Positions 16,532 to 27,549 of a stretch of DNA of 64,000 nucleotides are shown in pieces (within the stretch, counting starts at the first letter, position 1; each line of letters opens with the position of its first letter). The notes beneath the pieces were generated by a model, which worked only from the letters and a program-made list of their open reading frames with translations, was not told the DNA's origin and did not search any database. The position numbers and the translations under genes are program-made. Source of the DNA: JBDUDK01 sp040002995 (GTDB taxonomy: Bacteria; Actinomycetota; Acidimicrobiia; Acidimicrobiales; Ilumatobacteraceae); assembly GCA_040002995.1 (NCBI GenBank), contig JBDUDK010000131.1:1-64000 (forward strand), written 5' to 3'.

Positions 16532-18117
16532 TGCCCCGTCCCGGATTTATCCTCGACGTCGACCGCTCGACGCCCCCCACGTTGTTCTGGCGCGGTGAGG
16601 GCTTCTCGCTCGAGAAGCTTCCCGCCGGCCGCAGCCGCATCATCTATCCGCCCGAGCCGCTCGCCGCCCTCAAGGATGTCGACGGCGCCATCCGTCACGC
16701 GCTGCTGCATCCGTTCGACAGTGATCCGCTGCCCGCGCTGTTGACGCCGGGGATGAAACTCACCATCGCGTTCGACGATCTCTCACTCCCGCTCCCCAAG
16801 ATGCGTCGGCCCGACGTCCGCCAGCGCGTGATCGAAGCCGTTCTCGACCTCGCGGCCGAGGCCGGCGTCGACGATGTCCACCTCATCGCCGCCCTCGCCC
16901 TCCATCGGCGAATGACGGAGGACGAATTACGGCACGCCGTGGGTGACCGCGTGTACGACGCGTTCGCGCCGCGCGGTGCTCTCTACAACCACGATGCGGA
17001 AGATCCCGACGGCATGTTGTTCATCGGGTCGACTCCGCAGGGCGAAGAGGTGGAGATCAACAAGCGGGCCGCCCAAAGCGACCTCATCGTCTACGTCAAC
17101 ATCAACCTCGTCGCCATGGACGGCGGCTGGAAATCGACCGCCACCGGGCTGGCCGGCTATCGCAGCCTGCGCCATCACCACAACGTGCGCACCATGACGC
17201 ACTCGAAGTCGTTCATGGATCAGCATCGCAGCGAGCTGCATTCGTCGAACTGGCGGATGGGCAAGGTGCTGGTCGACAGCGGCATCAAGATCTTTCAGAT
17301 CGAGACGACACTCAACACCGATACCTTCCCGTCACCGTTCGCCTTCCTTTCCAAGCGCGAGTGGGAATGGACGGCACGAGACCGCGTGAGCTTCCTCGCG
17401 TCGTCGAAGTCGCTCGCCCACACGCCGAGCCGCATCGCGCGATCGATCTTCCACTCGATCGAAGCGCCGCATCAGATGACGAGCGTGCAGGCGGGTGAGG
17501 TCGACGCCGTGCACAAGAGCACCACCAAGCACATCTACGAGCAGCATTTGATGACGGTGGAGGGCCAGACCGACATCCTCACGATGGGGATCCCCTACAT
17601 CTGTCCCTACAACGTCAACTCCATCATGAACCCGGTCCTCGTGATGTGCACCGCCCTCGGGTACTTCTTCAACATGTACCGCAACAAGCCGCTCGTCCGC
17701 GAGGGCGGCGTGCTGATCGCGACGCATCCGACTCCGTGGGAATTCCATCCGGTTCATCACCCGAGCTACATCGACTTCTTCGAGCAGGTGCTCGCCGACA
17801 CCACCGATCCGCTCGAGATCGAGGCGGGCTACGAGAAGCAGTTCGCCGAGGACGAGTGGTATCGCCACCTCTACCGAACGAGCTACGCATACCACGGCGT
17901 GCACCCCTTCTACATGTGGTACTGGGGCAGCCACGCGCTCGAGCACCTCGGCCGGGTCATCATCGTCGGAGGCGACACGAAAGCGGTCCGCCGGCTGGGT
18001 TTCTTGCCCGCCTCGACACTCGACGACGCGTTCGAGATGGCCAGCGATGTCGTCGGTCGCCACCCCACGGTCACCCATCTGCACGTGCCACCGATCGTGC
18101 TCACCGACGTCCAATGA
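16531..18117 (+). CDS. LarA-like (lactate racemase superfamily, DUF2088) protein
   Basis: A 528-residue protein. The N-terminal half aligns by eye with LarA: FDDLSLPLP (81-89, in place of DHTRP), ALHRRMTEDEL (123-133, keeping the catalytic His125), HDAEDPDGMLFIGSTPQGE, and GGWKSTATGLAGYRSLRHHHN (199-218, keeping Lys201, the lysine that carries the nickel-pincer cofactor in LarA). The LarA Arg of DHTRP and the His of the EPH motif are not conserved. No larB, larC or larE cofactor genes are in the window. Its start overlaps the alcohol dehydrogenase stop by one base, tying it to the lipid operon. The reaction is unknown; epimerisation or 2-hydroxy-acid chemistry on a lipid intermediate is a guess. 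Confidence 0.78.
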   Translation: MPRPGFILDVDRSTPPTLFWRGEGFSLEKLPAGRSRIIYPPEPLAALKDVDGAIRHALLHPFDSDPLPALLTPGMKLTIAFDDLSLPLPKMRRPDVRQRVIEAVLDLAAEAGVDDVHLIAALALHRRMTEDELRHAVGDRVYDAFAPRGALYNHDAEDPDGMLFIGSTPQGEEVEINKRAAQSDLIVYVNINLVAMDGGWKSTATGLAGYRSLRHHHNVRTMTHSKSFMDQHRSELHSSNWRMGKVLVDSGIKIFQIETTLNTDTFPSPFAFLSKREWEWTARDRVSFLASSKSLAHTPSRIARSIFHSIEAPHQMTSVQAGEVDAVHKSTTKHIYEQHLMTVEGQTDILTMGIPYICPYNVNSIMNPVLVMCTALGYFFNMYRNKPLVREGGVLIATHPTPWEFHPVHHPSYIDFFEQVLADTTDPLEIEAGYEKQFAEDEWYRHLYRTSYAYHGVHPFYMWYWGSHALEHLGRVIIVGGDTKAVRRLGFLPASTLDDAFEMASDVVGRHPTVTHLHVPPIVLTDVQ

Positions 18118-19118
18118 GCGAGCCCATCGAGCTGAAGGCGGTCCGGCTCGCGGGGCGCGCCGTCGGCAAGGTTCAACAGGGTGCCGACGTCATGGCGCGC
18201 GCCCGAGCCACGACCCGATTTCCGTACCGCTCTCCGTCCATTCCCCGCGGTGTCGAGGTCGTCGCGAAGGAACGCAAGACGGGCGTGGAGTTCGACACCG
18301 CATGGGCGCGCAAGGACGCCGGCCGCATGGCGCGCGCGCTGATCGTCGAGGGTCCACTGCGCCTGCTCGTAAAGGGCGTGGCCCGCCCCGAGGTCGTCGG
18401 TCTCGACCGGCTCAACGACCTCATGGAGGGCGACTATCAACCGGTCGTGTTCGCGGCCAACCATCACAGCCATCTCGACGCGCCATTGATGATCACGTCG
18501 ATTCCTGCGCCGTGGCGGCACCGGCTCGTGGTGGGCGCCGCCGCCGACTATTTCTTCAGCACCCGTTTCACCGGAGCGTTGTCGGCGCTAACCCTAAACG
18601 CCATCCCGATCGAGCGCACGAAGGTCAACCGGCGTTCGGCCGAACTGGCGACGTCACTACTCGCCGAGGGCTGGTCGCTCGTGATCTTCCCGGAAGGCGG
18701 TCGTTCGCCCGACGGATGGGGCCAGCCGTTCCGGGGCGGCGCAGCGTTCCTTTCGGTACGCACCGGCGCGCCGGTCGTGCCCGTTCATCTTGAGGGCACC
18801 GGCGCGGTGTTCGGCAAGGGTATGAAGCGGCCGAAGCCCGGTCCGACTCGCGTGACGTTCGGCGCGCCAATGTGGCCCGACCCCGATGACGACGCCCGTT
18901 CCTTTGGGGCTCGGATCGAACGAGCTGTCGCGGTGCTTGGCGACGAGGCGACGAGCGACTGGTGGACGGCGCGCCGCCACGCGGCCAGCGCCACCACGCC
19001 CGCGCTCACCGGCCCCGCGGCCACGACATGGCGGCGCGCGTGGGCGCTCGCCGACCGTAGGGGGCGGGGCCGCGCCGCTGAACGGCGACGTCAGAAACGG
19101 ACCTGGCCCAAGATCTGA
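18114..19118 (+). CDS. 1-acyl-glycerol-3-phosphate acyltransferase-like (PlsC family)
   Basis: A 334-residue protein with the PlsC acyltransferase motifs: block I NHHSHLDAPLM (HX4D), and block III FPEGGRSPDGWG. A basic N-terminal extension of about 90 residues precedes the domain, and the C-terminus is Arg-rich. The ATG overlaps the LarA-like stop (ATGA at 18114-18117). By family it transfers an acyl chain from acyl-CoA or acyl-ACP to a hydroxyl such as lysophosphatidate at the inner membrane. Last clear member of the four-gene operon, suggesting the pathway ends in a glycerolipid or ester. Confidence 0.87.
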   Translation: MSEPIELKAVRLAGRAVGKVQQGADVMARARATTRFPYRSPSIPRGVEVVAKERKTGVEFDTAWARKDAGRMARALIVEGPLRLLVKGVARPEVVGLDRLNDLMEGDYQPVVFAANHHSHLDAPLMITSIPAPWRHRLVVGAAADYFFSTRFTGALSALTLNAIPIERTKVNRRSAELATSLLAEGWSLVIFPEGGRSPDGWGQPFRGGAAFLSVRTGAPVVPVHLEGTGAVFGKGMKRPKPGPTRVTFGAPMWPDPDDDARSFGARIERAVAVLGDEATSDWWTARRHAASATTPALTGPAATTWRRAWALADRRGRGRAAERRRQKRTWPKI

Positions 19119-19151
19119 TTCGGGTCAGAGCCGCAGCAGTACGGTGCCGCT

Positions 19152-19808
19152 ATGCCCAACCGACTCCGCCAGGTGGTCATCGCCGCTCGTGATCGTGACG
19201 CCACCGTGCAGAAACTTCGTGACGTGCTCGGCATCGAGGTCGGTTTCGAAGATCCGGGCGTGGAGGCGTTCGGGCTCGTCAACGCCGTCATGCCGATCGG
19301 CGACCAGTTTCTCGAGGTCGTCACGCCGGTCACCGAAACCGCGGCGGCGCATCGCTGGATCGAACGCAACTGTGGCGACGGCGGCTACATGGCGATCTTC
19401 CAGTTCGACGATCTCGATGCCGCGCGGGCGCGCGTCGACCAACTCGGAGTGCGCACCGTGTGGAAGTCCGACCACAACACCATCAAGGGCACGCACCTCC
19501 ACCCCAAGGACATGGGCGGCGCGATCGTCTCACTCGACTGGGCCGATCCGCCCGGTTCGTGGGCGTGGGCGGGGCCCGACTGGGAGGAACACGTCCGCAC
19601 CGACGTTGTCGATGGCATCGCCGGCATCGAGGTGGCCGGCGCCGACGTCGACCGGTGGCGTCAGGTACTCGGGAGCGGTTTGAGCGATGGGGCCTGCACC
19701 TACGTCGACGGACCACCGCAGATCACCGCATTCGAGCTGCATGCGTCCGACCGCGGTCGGGTGGGCGAAAAACACACGATCGGCGGTGTCGAGATCAGGC
19801 TGGTGTGA
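19152..19808 (+). CDS. VOC-superfamily (glyoxalase-like) protein
   Basis: A 218-residue protein built of paired beta-alpha-beta-beta-beta units of the VOC fold. It opens with LRQVVIAARDRDATVQKLRDVLGIEV and has VMPIGDQFLEVVTP as the first strand pair. The second unit starts near residue 160 (GIAGIEVAGADVDRW). Metal ligands cannot be assigned with confidence. It begins 33 nt after the acyltransferase gene on the same strand and could be a distal member of that operon. Function unknown. Confidence 0.8.
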   Translation: MPNRLRQVVIAARDRDATVQKLRDVLGIEVGFEDPGVEAFGLVNAVMPIGDQFLEVVTPVTETAAAHRWIERNCGDGGYMAIFQFDDLDAARARVDQLGVRTVWKSDHNTIKGTHLHPKDMGGAIVSLDWADPPGSWAWAGPDWEEHVRTDVVDGIAGIEVAGADVDRWRQVLGSGLSDGACTYVDGPPQITAFELHASDRGRVGEKHTIGGVEIRLV

Positions 19809-19827
19809 GCCCAGCTAGTGACCCGAG

Positions 19828-20511
19828 CTAGTGACCGGGGATCTTCAACACCTGCCCCACGTAAATCTTGTCGGGGTCGGTGATGTTGTTGGCGGCGGCG
19901 AGCACCGACTGGCTAATACCGAACTGCGCGGCGATCGAACTCAAACTGTCGCCCGACTTCACCGTGTAGGTCGTCGGCGCGTGCGTCGTGGTGGGCGGTG
20001 GTGGCGCGGTGGTTGTGGTCGTCGTGGGCGGCGGGGCGGGAATGGTGAGCGTCATCCCAGTCGTGATCATGTTGGGATCGGTGATGCCGTTCGCCGCCGC
20101 GAGCGCGGCTTGACTCACACCGAATCGCGCGGCGATCAAGGCCAGCGTGTCACCCGATTGCACGGTGTACTTCCCGTCGGCGGGTCTAGGGAGCGTTGAA
20201 GCAGGAGGCACGGTGGTCGTGATGATGGAACCGTCAGGATTGGTGGACGGAGGCGGCTCGGCCGTCGGCAGGGTGCACGGTTTGCATGTGGTCGGCACCG
20301 GCGGAACCGTGGGCGGCACGGTGATGATCGTTCCTGTGGTGGTGGGCAGCGTGGGTGCCGTGCTGTCGAGACCGATGGTCGGCGCAGGAGGAATAGTTGT
20401 TGTTGTCGTCGTATCGGCGGTGGTCGGTGCATTCTCGCCACACCCGATCGCGACACCGACGAGCGCGAGCAGCGCGACGGCCGCGAGCGCAGTACGAGAA
20501 GCGGGCGCCAT
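19828..20511 (-). CDS. LysM-repeat lipoprotein
   Basis: A 227-residue protein with a signal peptide ending in a lipobox-like VGVAIGC (Cys24), so probably lipid-anchored outside the membrane. A long Thr/Pro-rich linker (about 27-110) follows. Two LysM domains come next: YTVQSGDTLALIAARFGVSQ and YTVKSGDSLSSIAAQFGISQ, each ending in a TLTIP or VLKIP strand, separated by a TTTT/PPP linker. LysM binds peptidoglycan, so it is likely a wall-attached protein. No catalytic domain is seen. The stop falls 20 nt from the convergent VOC gene. Confidence 0.88.
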   Translation of the reverse strand: MAPASRTALAAVALLALVGVAIGCGENAPTTADTTTTTTIPPAPTIGLDSTAPTLPTTTGTIITVPPTVPPVPTTCKPCTLPTAEPPPSTNPDGSIITTTVPPASTLPRPADGKYTVQSGDTLALIAARFGVSQAALAAANGITDPNMITTGMTLTIPAPPPTTTTTTAPPPPTTTHAPTTYTVKSGDSLSSIAAQFGISQSVLAAANNITDPDKIYVGQVLKIPGH

Positions 20512-20572
20512 GACCGCCGAGCCTACGCGCCGCGCTCGCCGGAGACGCGTCAGTCGGGGGTCAGGGCTGGAA

Positions 20573-22027
20573 TCACGTGAGGGGACGCGTCGTCGGTGCG
20601 ATCGGCGCCGGCAGCGAGGTTTCGCCCATCAGCCACCGATCGACACCGGCCGCGCACGAGCGCCCTTCGGCGATGGCCCACACGACCAGGCTTTGTCCTC
20701 GCCCCATGTCGCCTGCCGCGAACACACCGGGCACGTTGGTCATGAAGTTCGCGTTGCGACCCACGTTGCCGCGGTTGTCGAAGCCGACACCGAGCCGCTC
20801 GAGCCACGATCCCTTCTCCGGTCCGAGAAAGCCGAGCGCCAGCAACACGAGTTCGCATTCGATCTCGACCTCGGTGCCCTCCACCTTTTCGAAGCGACCG
20901 TCGATCATGCGCACCTCGTGGGTGCGCAGCGCGCGCACCCGACCGTGTCCGTCATCGAGGAAGCACTCGGTGTTCACGCTGAAGACGCGGTCACCACCCT
21001 CCTCGTGCGCCGACGATGTGCGGTACACGAGCGACCATTGCGGCCACGGATTGGTGTCGCTGTCGCGGGCATCAGGCGGGCGCGAGAGGATCTCGAACTG
21101 CTGCACGCTCGCGGCGCCTTGGCGATGAACGGTGCCCAGGCAATCGGCGCCCGTGTCGCCTCCTCCGATGATCACGACCCGCTTGCCGGCCGCCGTGATC
21201 GGCGTCTCGGCGAGATCTCCCTCCTGAACCTTGTTGGCCCAGGGCAGGAACTCCATCGCTTGGTGGATGCCGCCCAGTTGCCGTCCCGGCACGGGGAGAT
21301 CGCGCGCCGCGGTCGCGCCGGCCGCCAACACGATCGCGTCGTAAGTGGCTTGGAGGACCTCGATGTCGATGGCTCGGCCGACTTCGGCGTTCGTCCGGAA
21401 CTCCGTGCCCTCCGCCTGCATCTGCGCGAGCCGGCGTTCGAGGTGGCGCTTCTCCATCTTGAATTCGGGAATGCCGTAGCGCAGGAGCCCACCGATGCGG
21501 TTCGCCCGCTCCAGCACGACGACGTCGTGGCCGGCGCGCGTGAGTTGCTGGGCGGCGGCCAAACCCGCCGGTCCTGAACCGATAACCGCAACGCGCTTGC
21601 CCGTGCGCACCGACGGGGGCTGGGGCGTCACCCATCCCTCGCTCCACGCGCGATCGATGATCTCGACTTCCACCTGCTTGATCGTCACCGGGTCGGCGTT
21701 GATACCGAGCACACACGCCGCCTCACAGGGAGCCGGGCACAACCTTCCCGTGAACTCGGGGAAGTTGTTGGTGGCATGAAGTCGCTCGATCGCATCCTGC
21801 CAGTGATCGCGATAGACGAGATCGTTCCAGTCGGGGATGAGGTTGCCGAGCGGACAGCCGTTGTTGCAGAACGGAATGCCGCAGTCCATGCAGCGCCCCG
21901 CCTGCAGCACGAGGCTGTCGCGAGCGAACGGCTCGTAGACCTCTTTCCAGTCGCGCAGCCGCACGGGCACTGGCCGCCGCGTCGGCGTCTCACGCTTCCA
22001 TTTCAGGAAGCCCGTGACCTCACCCAT
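20573..22027 (-). CDS. gltD: Glutamate synthase, small (beta) subunit
   Basis: A 484-residue NADPH-dependent flavoprotein subunit. The N-terminal [4Fe-4S] cysteine clusters are [17 protein letters not shown] and [12 protein letters not shown]. The FAD loop is [22 protein letters not shown] and the NADPH loop [16 protein letters not shown]. It passes electrons from NADPH to the large subunit for 2-oxoglutarate + glutamine to two glutamates. Its ATG at 22027 overlaps the gltB stop by 8 nt, so the two subunits are translationally coupled. Confidence 0.97.
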   Translation of the reverse strand: MGEVTGFLKWKRETPTRRPVPVRLRDWKEVYEPFARDSLVLQAGRCMDCGIPFCNNGCPLGNLIPDWNDLVYRDHWQDAIERLHATNNFPEFTGRLCPAPCEAACVLGINADPVTIKQVEVEIIDRAWSEGWVTPQPPSVRTGKRVAVIGSGPAGLAAAQQLTRAGHDVVVLERANRIGGLLRYGIPEFKMEKRHLERRLAQMQAEGTEFRTNAEVGRAIDIEVLQATYDAIVLAAGATAARDLPVPGRQLGGIHQAMEFLPWANKVQEGDLAETPITAAGKRVVIIGGGDTGADCLGTVHRQGAASVQQFEILSRPPDARDSDTNPWPQWSLVYRTSSAHEEGGDRVFSVNTECFLDDGHGRVRALRTHEVRMIDGRFEKVEGTEVEIECELVLLALGFLGPEKGSWLERLGVGFDNRGNVGRNANFMTNVPGVFAAGDMGRGQSLVVWAIAEGRSCAAGVDRWLMGETSLPAPIAPTTRPLT

Positions 22028-25000
22028 GGCTGGCCGCCATCACGCGTTGCAAGGTGTCGTCCTCGCTCAGACCTTGTTGCCTTGCTTCGCGCAGAACGAG
22101 CAGCACCCGCTGGTAATCGACGGGCATGACTTTCACGAACTGCTCGAGCGCGTCGTGCCACCGGCCGAGCAGCTCGGCGGCGACGGTCGAGCCGGTCAGC
22201 TGCTGATGGCGCGACACGGCGTCGAGCAGCAGAGAGGCATCGGCGTCGTCGACCGACTCCACACGCACCATCTCGGTGTTCACCAGACTGGGGAACTCCC
22301 CGTCACGGTCGAGCACGTACGCGATGCCACCCGACATGCCGGCGCCGAAGTTGCGGCCCGTGCGCCCGAGCACAACCGCCCGACCACCGGTCATGTATTC
22401 GCAGCCGTGATCGCCGACGCCTTCCACCACCGCGAGGGCGCCAGAGTTGCGCACGCAGAACCGCTCCCCCACCACACCGCGAATGAAGGCTTCGCCTCCC
22501 GTTGCCCCGTAGAGGACGACGTTGCCGGCGATGACGTTCTCTTCTGCTTTGAAACGCGCGGCGCGGTCGGGATGAACCACGAGCCGGCCACCGGACAGAC
22601 CCTTGCCGAAGTAATCGTTGGCGTCACCTTCGAGACGCAGTGTGATGCCGCGGGGGACGAACGCGCCGAAGCTCTGACCCGCGGAGCCGCGAAGGTCGAC
22701 GGTGATCGTGTCGTCGGGCAGGCCTCCACCGCCCCAGCGGCGGGTCAGGGCCGCGCCCAGCATCGTGCCAACGGTGCGGTTCGTGTTGCGGATGGGCAAC
22801 TCGATGTGCACGCGCTCGCCGTTCTCGAGCGCAGGCGCCGCAGCGAGTAAGAGCTCTTGGTCGAGCGCGTGCGCGAGGCCGTGATCCTGGGGGCGGCTGT
22901 TCAACAGGGTCTGGCCCGGATACGGCTCGGGTTGGTGCAGGATCGACGCCAGGTCGAGGCCCTTCGCCTTCCAGTGGTCGATGGCTTCGGAGACATCGAG
23001 CATCTCCACGTGACCAACCGCCTCCGCGATCGATCGGAACCCCAGTTCGGCGAGGAGCCCGCGGACCTCTTCGGCGAGGAACTCGAAGAACGTGACGACG
23101 AACTCCGGCTTCCCGTTGAACCGCTTGCGTAACTCCGGATTCTGGGTGGCCACGCCGACGGGACACGTGTCGAGGTGGCAGACGCGCATCATCACGCAGC
23201 CCGACACCACGAGCGGCGCGGTCGCGAAGCCGAACTCCTCCGCCCCGAGCAGCGCGCCGATCACCACATCGCGCCCGGTCTTGAGCTGCCCGTCGACCTG
23301 AACCACGATGCGATCTCTGAGCCCGTTGAGAAGAAGGGTCTGCTGGGTCTCGGCCAGCCCGAGCTCCCACGGTGCGCCCGCGTGTTTCAGCGACGTGAGC
23401 GGCGACGCACCGGTGCCCCCGTCGTGACCGGAGATGAGGACGACGTCGGCGTGCGCCTTCGAGACGCCCGCGGCCACGGTGCCCACTCCGACCTCGGCCA
23501 CCAGCTTGACGTGCACCCGCGCCAGCGGGTTCGAGTTCTTCAGATCGTGGATCAGCTGTTTGAGATCCTCGATCGAATAGATGTCGTGATGGGGCGGCGG
23601 GCTGATCAGTCCGACTCCTGGCGTGGAGTACCGGGTCTTCGCGATCCACGGATAGACCTTGTGACCGGGCAGCTGACCGCCCTCTCCCGGCTTGGCCCCC
23701 TGCGCCATCTTGATCTGAAGGTCGTCGGCGTTGACGAGGTACTCGCTTGTCACCCCGAAGCGACCCGATGCCACTTGCTTGATCGCGGAGCGCCGAAGGT
23801 CGCCGTTGTCGTCGCGCACGTAGCGGTCGGCATCCTCGCCGCCCTCGCCCGTGTTGCTCTTCGCGCCGATCCGGTTCATCGCGATGGCGAGCGTTTCGTG
23901 GGCTTCCTTCGAAATCGACCCGTAGCTCATCGCGCCGGTGGCGAACCGCCGCACGATCTCGCTTACCGGCTCGACCTCGTCGATCGGCACCGAAGGACGA
24001 ACACCGGTTCGGAACCGGAACAGCCCTCGCAGCGTGGCCAAGCGGGCGGCCTGCTCATCGACGAGGCGCGTGTATTCCTTGTAGATGTCGTAGCGCTTCG
24101 CTCGCGTCGCGTGCTGCAACTTGAACACCGTCTCGGGATTGAAGAGGTGATACTCACCCTCGCGGCGCCACTGATACTCACCGCCGAGCTCGAGCTTGCG
24201 GTGGGCCCGCTCCTCGGGGCGGGTCGGATGAGCAATGGCGTGGCGGGCCCCGACCTCGCGCGCGATCTCCTCGAGACCGATGCCGCCGATACGTGACGAC
24301 GTTCCCGAGAAATACTCGTCGACGAGCTCGCGTCCGAGACCGATCGCCTCGAAGACCTGGGCACCGGTGTAGGAGGCCACCGTGGAGATGCCCATCTTCG
24401 ACATGACCTTCAAGACACCCTTGCCGGCCGCTTTGATGTAGCTCTTCACCGCCTTGTGCGGATCGGCGGAACCGAGCCCGTGCATGTCCTCGGCGATCAT
24501 GTCCTCGATCGACTCGAACGCGAGGTACGGATTTATGGCGCCCGCGCCGTAACCAATGAGCAGAGCCATGTGATGCACCTCACGCGCATCACCGCACTCG
24601 ACCACGAGACCCGCGCGCGTGCGCGTCTTCTCTCGGATCAGGTGGTGGTGCACGGCGGACGTGAGGAGCAGTGACGGGATCGGCGCGAGGTCGGCGGTGG
24701 AGTTTCGGTCGGAGAGCACGAGGACGCGCGCGCCGGATGCAATCGCTTCACTGGCCTCGCGCCGCACTTCGGCGAGGGCCGCGGCGAGTGCCCGGCCGCC
24801 GCCTCGCACTCTGTACAGACCGCTGATCGTCGCCGCCGCGAAGCCGGGCATGTCGCCGTCTTCGTTGATGTGAATGATCTTGGCCAGCTCGTCGTTGTCG
24901 ATGATCGGGAAGGGCAGCACCACTTGCCGGCACGACGACGGACCGGGGTCGAGGAGGTTGCCCTCGGGCCCGATGGTGGACCCGAGCGACGTGACGAGCT

Positions 25001-26600
25001 CCTCGCGGATGGCGTCGAGCGGTGGGTTGGTGACCTGCGCGAAGAGCTGCTGGAAATAGTCGAACAGCAGACGCGGCCGCTCGGAGAGCACGGCGATCGG
25101 CGTGTCGGTGCCCATCGAACCGATGGGCTCCGCCCCCGCCTTGGTCATCGGAGCGAGGATGACCTTCAGCTCCTCGTGCGTGTACCCGAACACCTGCTGG
25201 CGGCGCAGGACGGAGTCGTGGCTAAAGACCAAGTGCTCGCGCTCGGGCAGATCGTCGAGGTTGACGAGCCCCGCGTGAAGCCATTCCTCATACGGCAGTT
25301 CGGCTGCGAGAGTCGCCTTGATCGCCTCGTCGTCGACGATGCGCCCCTGCGCGGTATCGACGAGGAACATCCGTCCCGGCTGCAGCCGGCCCTTGCGGAT
25401 GACCTTCGCCTGATCGACATCAATGACGCCGACTTCGCTCGCCATGATCACCACGTCGTCGTCGGTGACCCAGTAGCGGATGGGCCGCAGACCGTTGCGA
25501 TCGAGCACGGCGCCGATCACGGTGCCGTCGGTGAACGCGATCGAGGCTGGCCCGTCCCACGGCTCCATCAATGATGAGTGGAATTGGTAGAACGCGCGCT
25601 TCTCCGGGCTCATCGTGGCGTGGTTCTCCCACGCCTCCGGCACCATCATCAACACCGCGTGGGGCAACGAGCGGCCGCCGAGATGCAAAAGCTCGAGCAC
25701 TTCGTCGAAGCTCGCCGAATCCGACAAGCCGGGGCGCACGATGGGGAAGATCCGCTCGATGTCGCCGGGAAACAGATCGCTCGTCAACAACGCTTCGCGC
25801 GCGTGCATCCAGTTGCGATTGCCCTGGATCGTGTTGATCTCGCCGTTGTGGGCGAGATAACGATACGGATGGGCGAGGGGCCACGACGGGAACGTGTTCG
25901 TCGAGAAGCGGCTGTGCACGAGGACGAGCGCCGAGGCGAACCGCTCGTCGGCGAGATCGGGGAAGAAGGTGCCGAGTTGCGGGGTCGTGAGCATGCCCTT
26001 GTAAATGAGTGTGCGGCACGACAGCGAGGCGAAGTAGGCGTCCGGGGCGCCGGCCAAAGAGGAAATCTCGTGCTCGACGCGTTTACGGATGATGAACGCC
26101 CGCCGCTCGAGGTCGAGGCCGGTGTGCCCGCGGCCGTCGATGAACAGTTGGTGGAACGAGGGCATGACGGCGAGGGCCGAGGCTCCGAGTCCTGCGGGCT
26201 CGGTCGGCACCGCCCGCCAACCCAACACCGTCAGTTCCTCGCTCTCCACGATCGCTTCGACTCGCGCCATCACCTTCTCGGCGTCAGCCTCGTCTGCCGG
26301 GAGAAACGCCAGTCCGGCCGCGTAGCCGCCCACGGCGGGCAGGGCGAACGGAAGCACCGATCGAAGGAACTGGTCAGGCATCTGCACGAGGATCCCTGCG
26401 CCATCTCCAGTGTTGACCTCGGCCCCCGAAGCGCCCCGGTGATTCAGATTGCACAGCGCGCCGATCGCGCGCGCGACGATGTCGTGGCTCGCCCGACCGC
26501 GGACGTCGACCACGAACGACACGCCGCAGGCGTCGTGCTCAAAGCGCGGGTCGTAGAGACCCTGCGCCGGGGGACCATCGGTTCGCATCGTCACATCCAC
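22020..26600 (-). CDS. gltB: Glutamate synthase, large (alpha) subunit
   Basis: A 1526-residue protein of standard length. The N-terminal class II glutaminase domain would start at the Cys of [12 protein letters not shown] after removal of a short propeptide. The central domain, the FMN/synthase barrel ([22 protein letters not shown] in pieces; [14 protein letters not shown]) and the [3Fe-4S] cysteines ([19 protein letters not shown]) follow. The C-terminal GXGXG beta-helix ends the protein ([17 protein letters not shown]). The start is GTG 26600 or ATG 26588; the latter gives a 20-residue propeptide. Central enzyme of ammonia assimilation; a source of glutamate for the rest of metabolism. 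Confidence 0.97.
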   Translation of the reverse strand: MDVTMRTDGPPAQGLYDPRFEHDACGVSFVVDVRGRASHDIVARAIGALCNLNHRGASGAEVNTGDGAGILVQMPDQFLRSVLPFALPAVGGYAAGLAFLPADEADAEKVMARVEAIVESEELTVLGWRAVPTEPAGLGASALAVMPSFHQLFIDGRGHTGLDLERRAFIIRKRVEHEISSLAGAPDAYFASLSCRTLIYKGMLTTPQLGTFFPDLADERFASALVLVHSRFSTNTFPSWPLAHPYRYLAHNGEINTIQGNRNWMHAREALLTSDLFPGDIERIFPIVRPGLSDSASFDEVLELLHLGGRSLPHAVLMMVPEAWENHATMSPEKRAFYQFHSSLMEPWDGPASIAFTDGTVIGAVLDRNGLRPIRYWVTDDDVVIMASEVGVIDVDQAKVIRKGRLQPGRMFLVDTAQGRIVDDEAIKATLAAELPYEEWLHAGLVNLDDLPEREHLVFSHDSVLRRQQVFGYTHEELKVILAPMTKAGAEPIGSMGTDTPIAVLSERPRLLFDYFQQLFAQVTNPPLDAIREELVTSLGSTIGPEGNLLDPGPSSCRQVVLPFPIIDNDELAKIIHINEDGDMPGFAAATISGLYRVRGGGRALAAALAEVRREASEAIASGARVLVLSDRNSTADLAPIPSLLLTSAVHHHLIREKTRTRAGLVVECGDAREVHHMALLIGYGAGAINPYLAFESIEDMIAEDMHGLGSADPHKAVKSYIKAAGKGVLKVMSKMGISTVASYTGAQVFEAIGLGRELVDEYFSGTSSRIGGIGLEEIAREVGARHAIAHPTRPEERAHRKLELGGEYQWRREGEYHLFNPETVFKLQHATRAKRYDIYKEYTRLVDEQAARLATLRGLFRFRTGVRPSVPIDEVEPVSEIVRRFATGAMSYGSISKEAHETLAIAMNRIGAKSNTGEGGEDADRYVRDDNGDLRRSAIKQVASGRFGVTSEYLVNADDLQIKMAQGAKPGEGGQLPGHKVYPWIAKTRYSTPGVGLISPPPHHDIYSIEDLKQLIHDLKNSNPLARVHVKLVAEVGVGTVAAGVSKAHADVVLISGHDGGTGASPLTSLKHAGAPWELGLAETQQTLLLNGLRDRIVVQVDGQLKTGRDVVIGALLGAEEFGFATAPLVVSGCVMMRVCHLDTCPVGVATQNPELRKRFNGKPEFVVTFFEFLAEEVRGLLAELGFRSIAEAVGHVEMLDVSEAIDHWKAKGLDLASILHQPEPYPGQTLLNSRPQDHGLAHALDQELLLAAAPALENGERVHIELPIRNTNRTVGTMLGAALTRRWGGGGLPDDTITVDLRGSAGQSFGAFVPRGITLRLEGDANDYFGKGLSGGRLVVHPDRAARFKAEENVIAGNVVLYGATGGEAFIRGVVGERFCVRNSGALAVVEGVGDHGCEYMTGGRAVVLGRTGRNFGAGMSGGIAYVLDRDGEFPSLVNTEMVRVESVDDADASLLLDAVSRHQQLTGSTVAAELLGRWHDALEQFVKVMPVDYQRVLLVLREARQQGLSEDDTLQRVMAASHG

Positions 26601-26682
26601 GGGTCGCTGTTGTGGACACAGGGGGACGACGCTGGCCCGACTGCTGGATACAACGGTAGCGCGCGACCTTGGTCGCGGGGAA

Positions 26683-27498
26683 TCAGTTCTTCGGATCGAC
26701 GAAGACCGGTTCGCGCTTGTCGAAGTAGGCCATAACCGCCTCGACCTGGTTGGGGCTGCCGATCAATCCCCTGATCGTGCGCTCCTCGGCCTTGAACCCC
26801 TCCGCGAGGCTCACTCCGCCGGCCATGTTCAGCAGGCTCTTGGCGCCGCGAATGGCCTCGGGGTTCTTGCCCGCGATCTCTCTGGCCAATGCGAGGGCAT
26901 CGTCGAGCGGATGCTCGCTCACGCGTGTGGCCAAGCCGATCTCGACCGCCTCGGTACCGGTGACCATCCGCCCGGTGAAGGTGAGCTCCTTAGCCACATC
27001 GAGTCCGACGAGCCGCGGCAGCATCTGCGTTCCCGTCATGTCGGGGATCAGCCCCCATCGGATTTCGAGAACGGAAAATCGCGCGTCGGCGGCGACGATG
27101 CGAATGTCGGCACCGAGCGCGATCTGGCAGCCGCCGCCGAGCGCGACGCCATGCACCGCGGCAATCACCGGCACCGCGAGTTCCTGCCACACCCACGCGG
27201 CGTGCTGGCCGTGGTTGGTGATGCGTTCGGGCGGCGGTGTCACCGAGGCCCTCGGAAGTTGCGCGGATCCGTCGGACCCGGCCATCGTTTGGAAGCTGGC
27301 GAAGTCGAGGCCGGCACAGAACCCTCTGCCCTCACCGGACAGCACCACGGCGCGTACCGAGGTGTTGGTCTTGAGGGCTTCACCCGCCTCGACGAGCGCG
27401 GTGAACATGTCGGGGTCGAGGGCGTTGATCTTGTCGGGCCGATTCAGGCGGACATCGGCGACGCCTCGATCAATCGTGACGCTGACGCGATCGGACAT
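26683..27498 (-). CDS. Enoyl-CoA hydratase/isomerase family (crotonase)
   Basis: A 271-residue crotonase-fold protein. The oxyanion-hole segments are [12 protein letters not shown] and [22 protein letters not shown]. At the two usual catalytic Glu positions only one acidic side chain is evident: the second region reads [15 protein letters not shown]. Such sequences are usually annotated as enoyl-CoA hydratase, with possible isomerase activity. The ATG at 27498 (MSDRVSV) is preferred to an upstream in-frame start. Diverges from the nitroreductase gene with 51 nt between the starts. Confidence 0.87.
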   Translation of the reverse strand: MSDRVSVTIDRGVADVRLNRPDKINALDPDMFTALVEAGEALKTNTSVRAVVLSGEGRGFCAGLDFASFQTMAGSDGSAQLPRASVTPPPERITNHGQHAAWVWQELAVPVIAAVHGVALGGGCQIALGADIRIVAADARFSVLEIRWGLIPDMTGTQMLPRLVGLDVAKELTFTGRMVTGTEAVEIGLATRVSEHPLDDALALAREIAGKNPEAIRGAKSLLNMAGGVSLAEGFKAEERTIRGLIGSPNQVEAVMAYFDKREPVFVDPKN

Positions 27499-27549
27499 GG
27501 GAACAGCTTGCCACGCGTACAAGTCCGACTCATCTGCGAAGCTGCGGCC

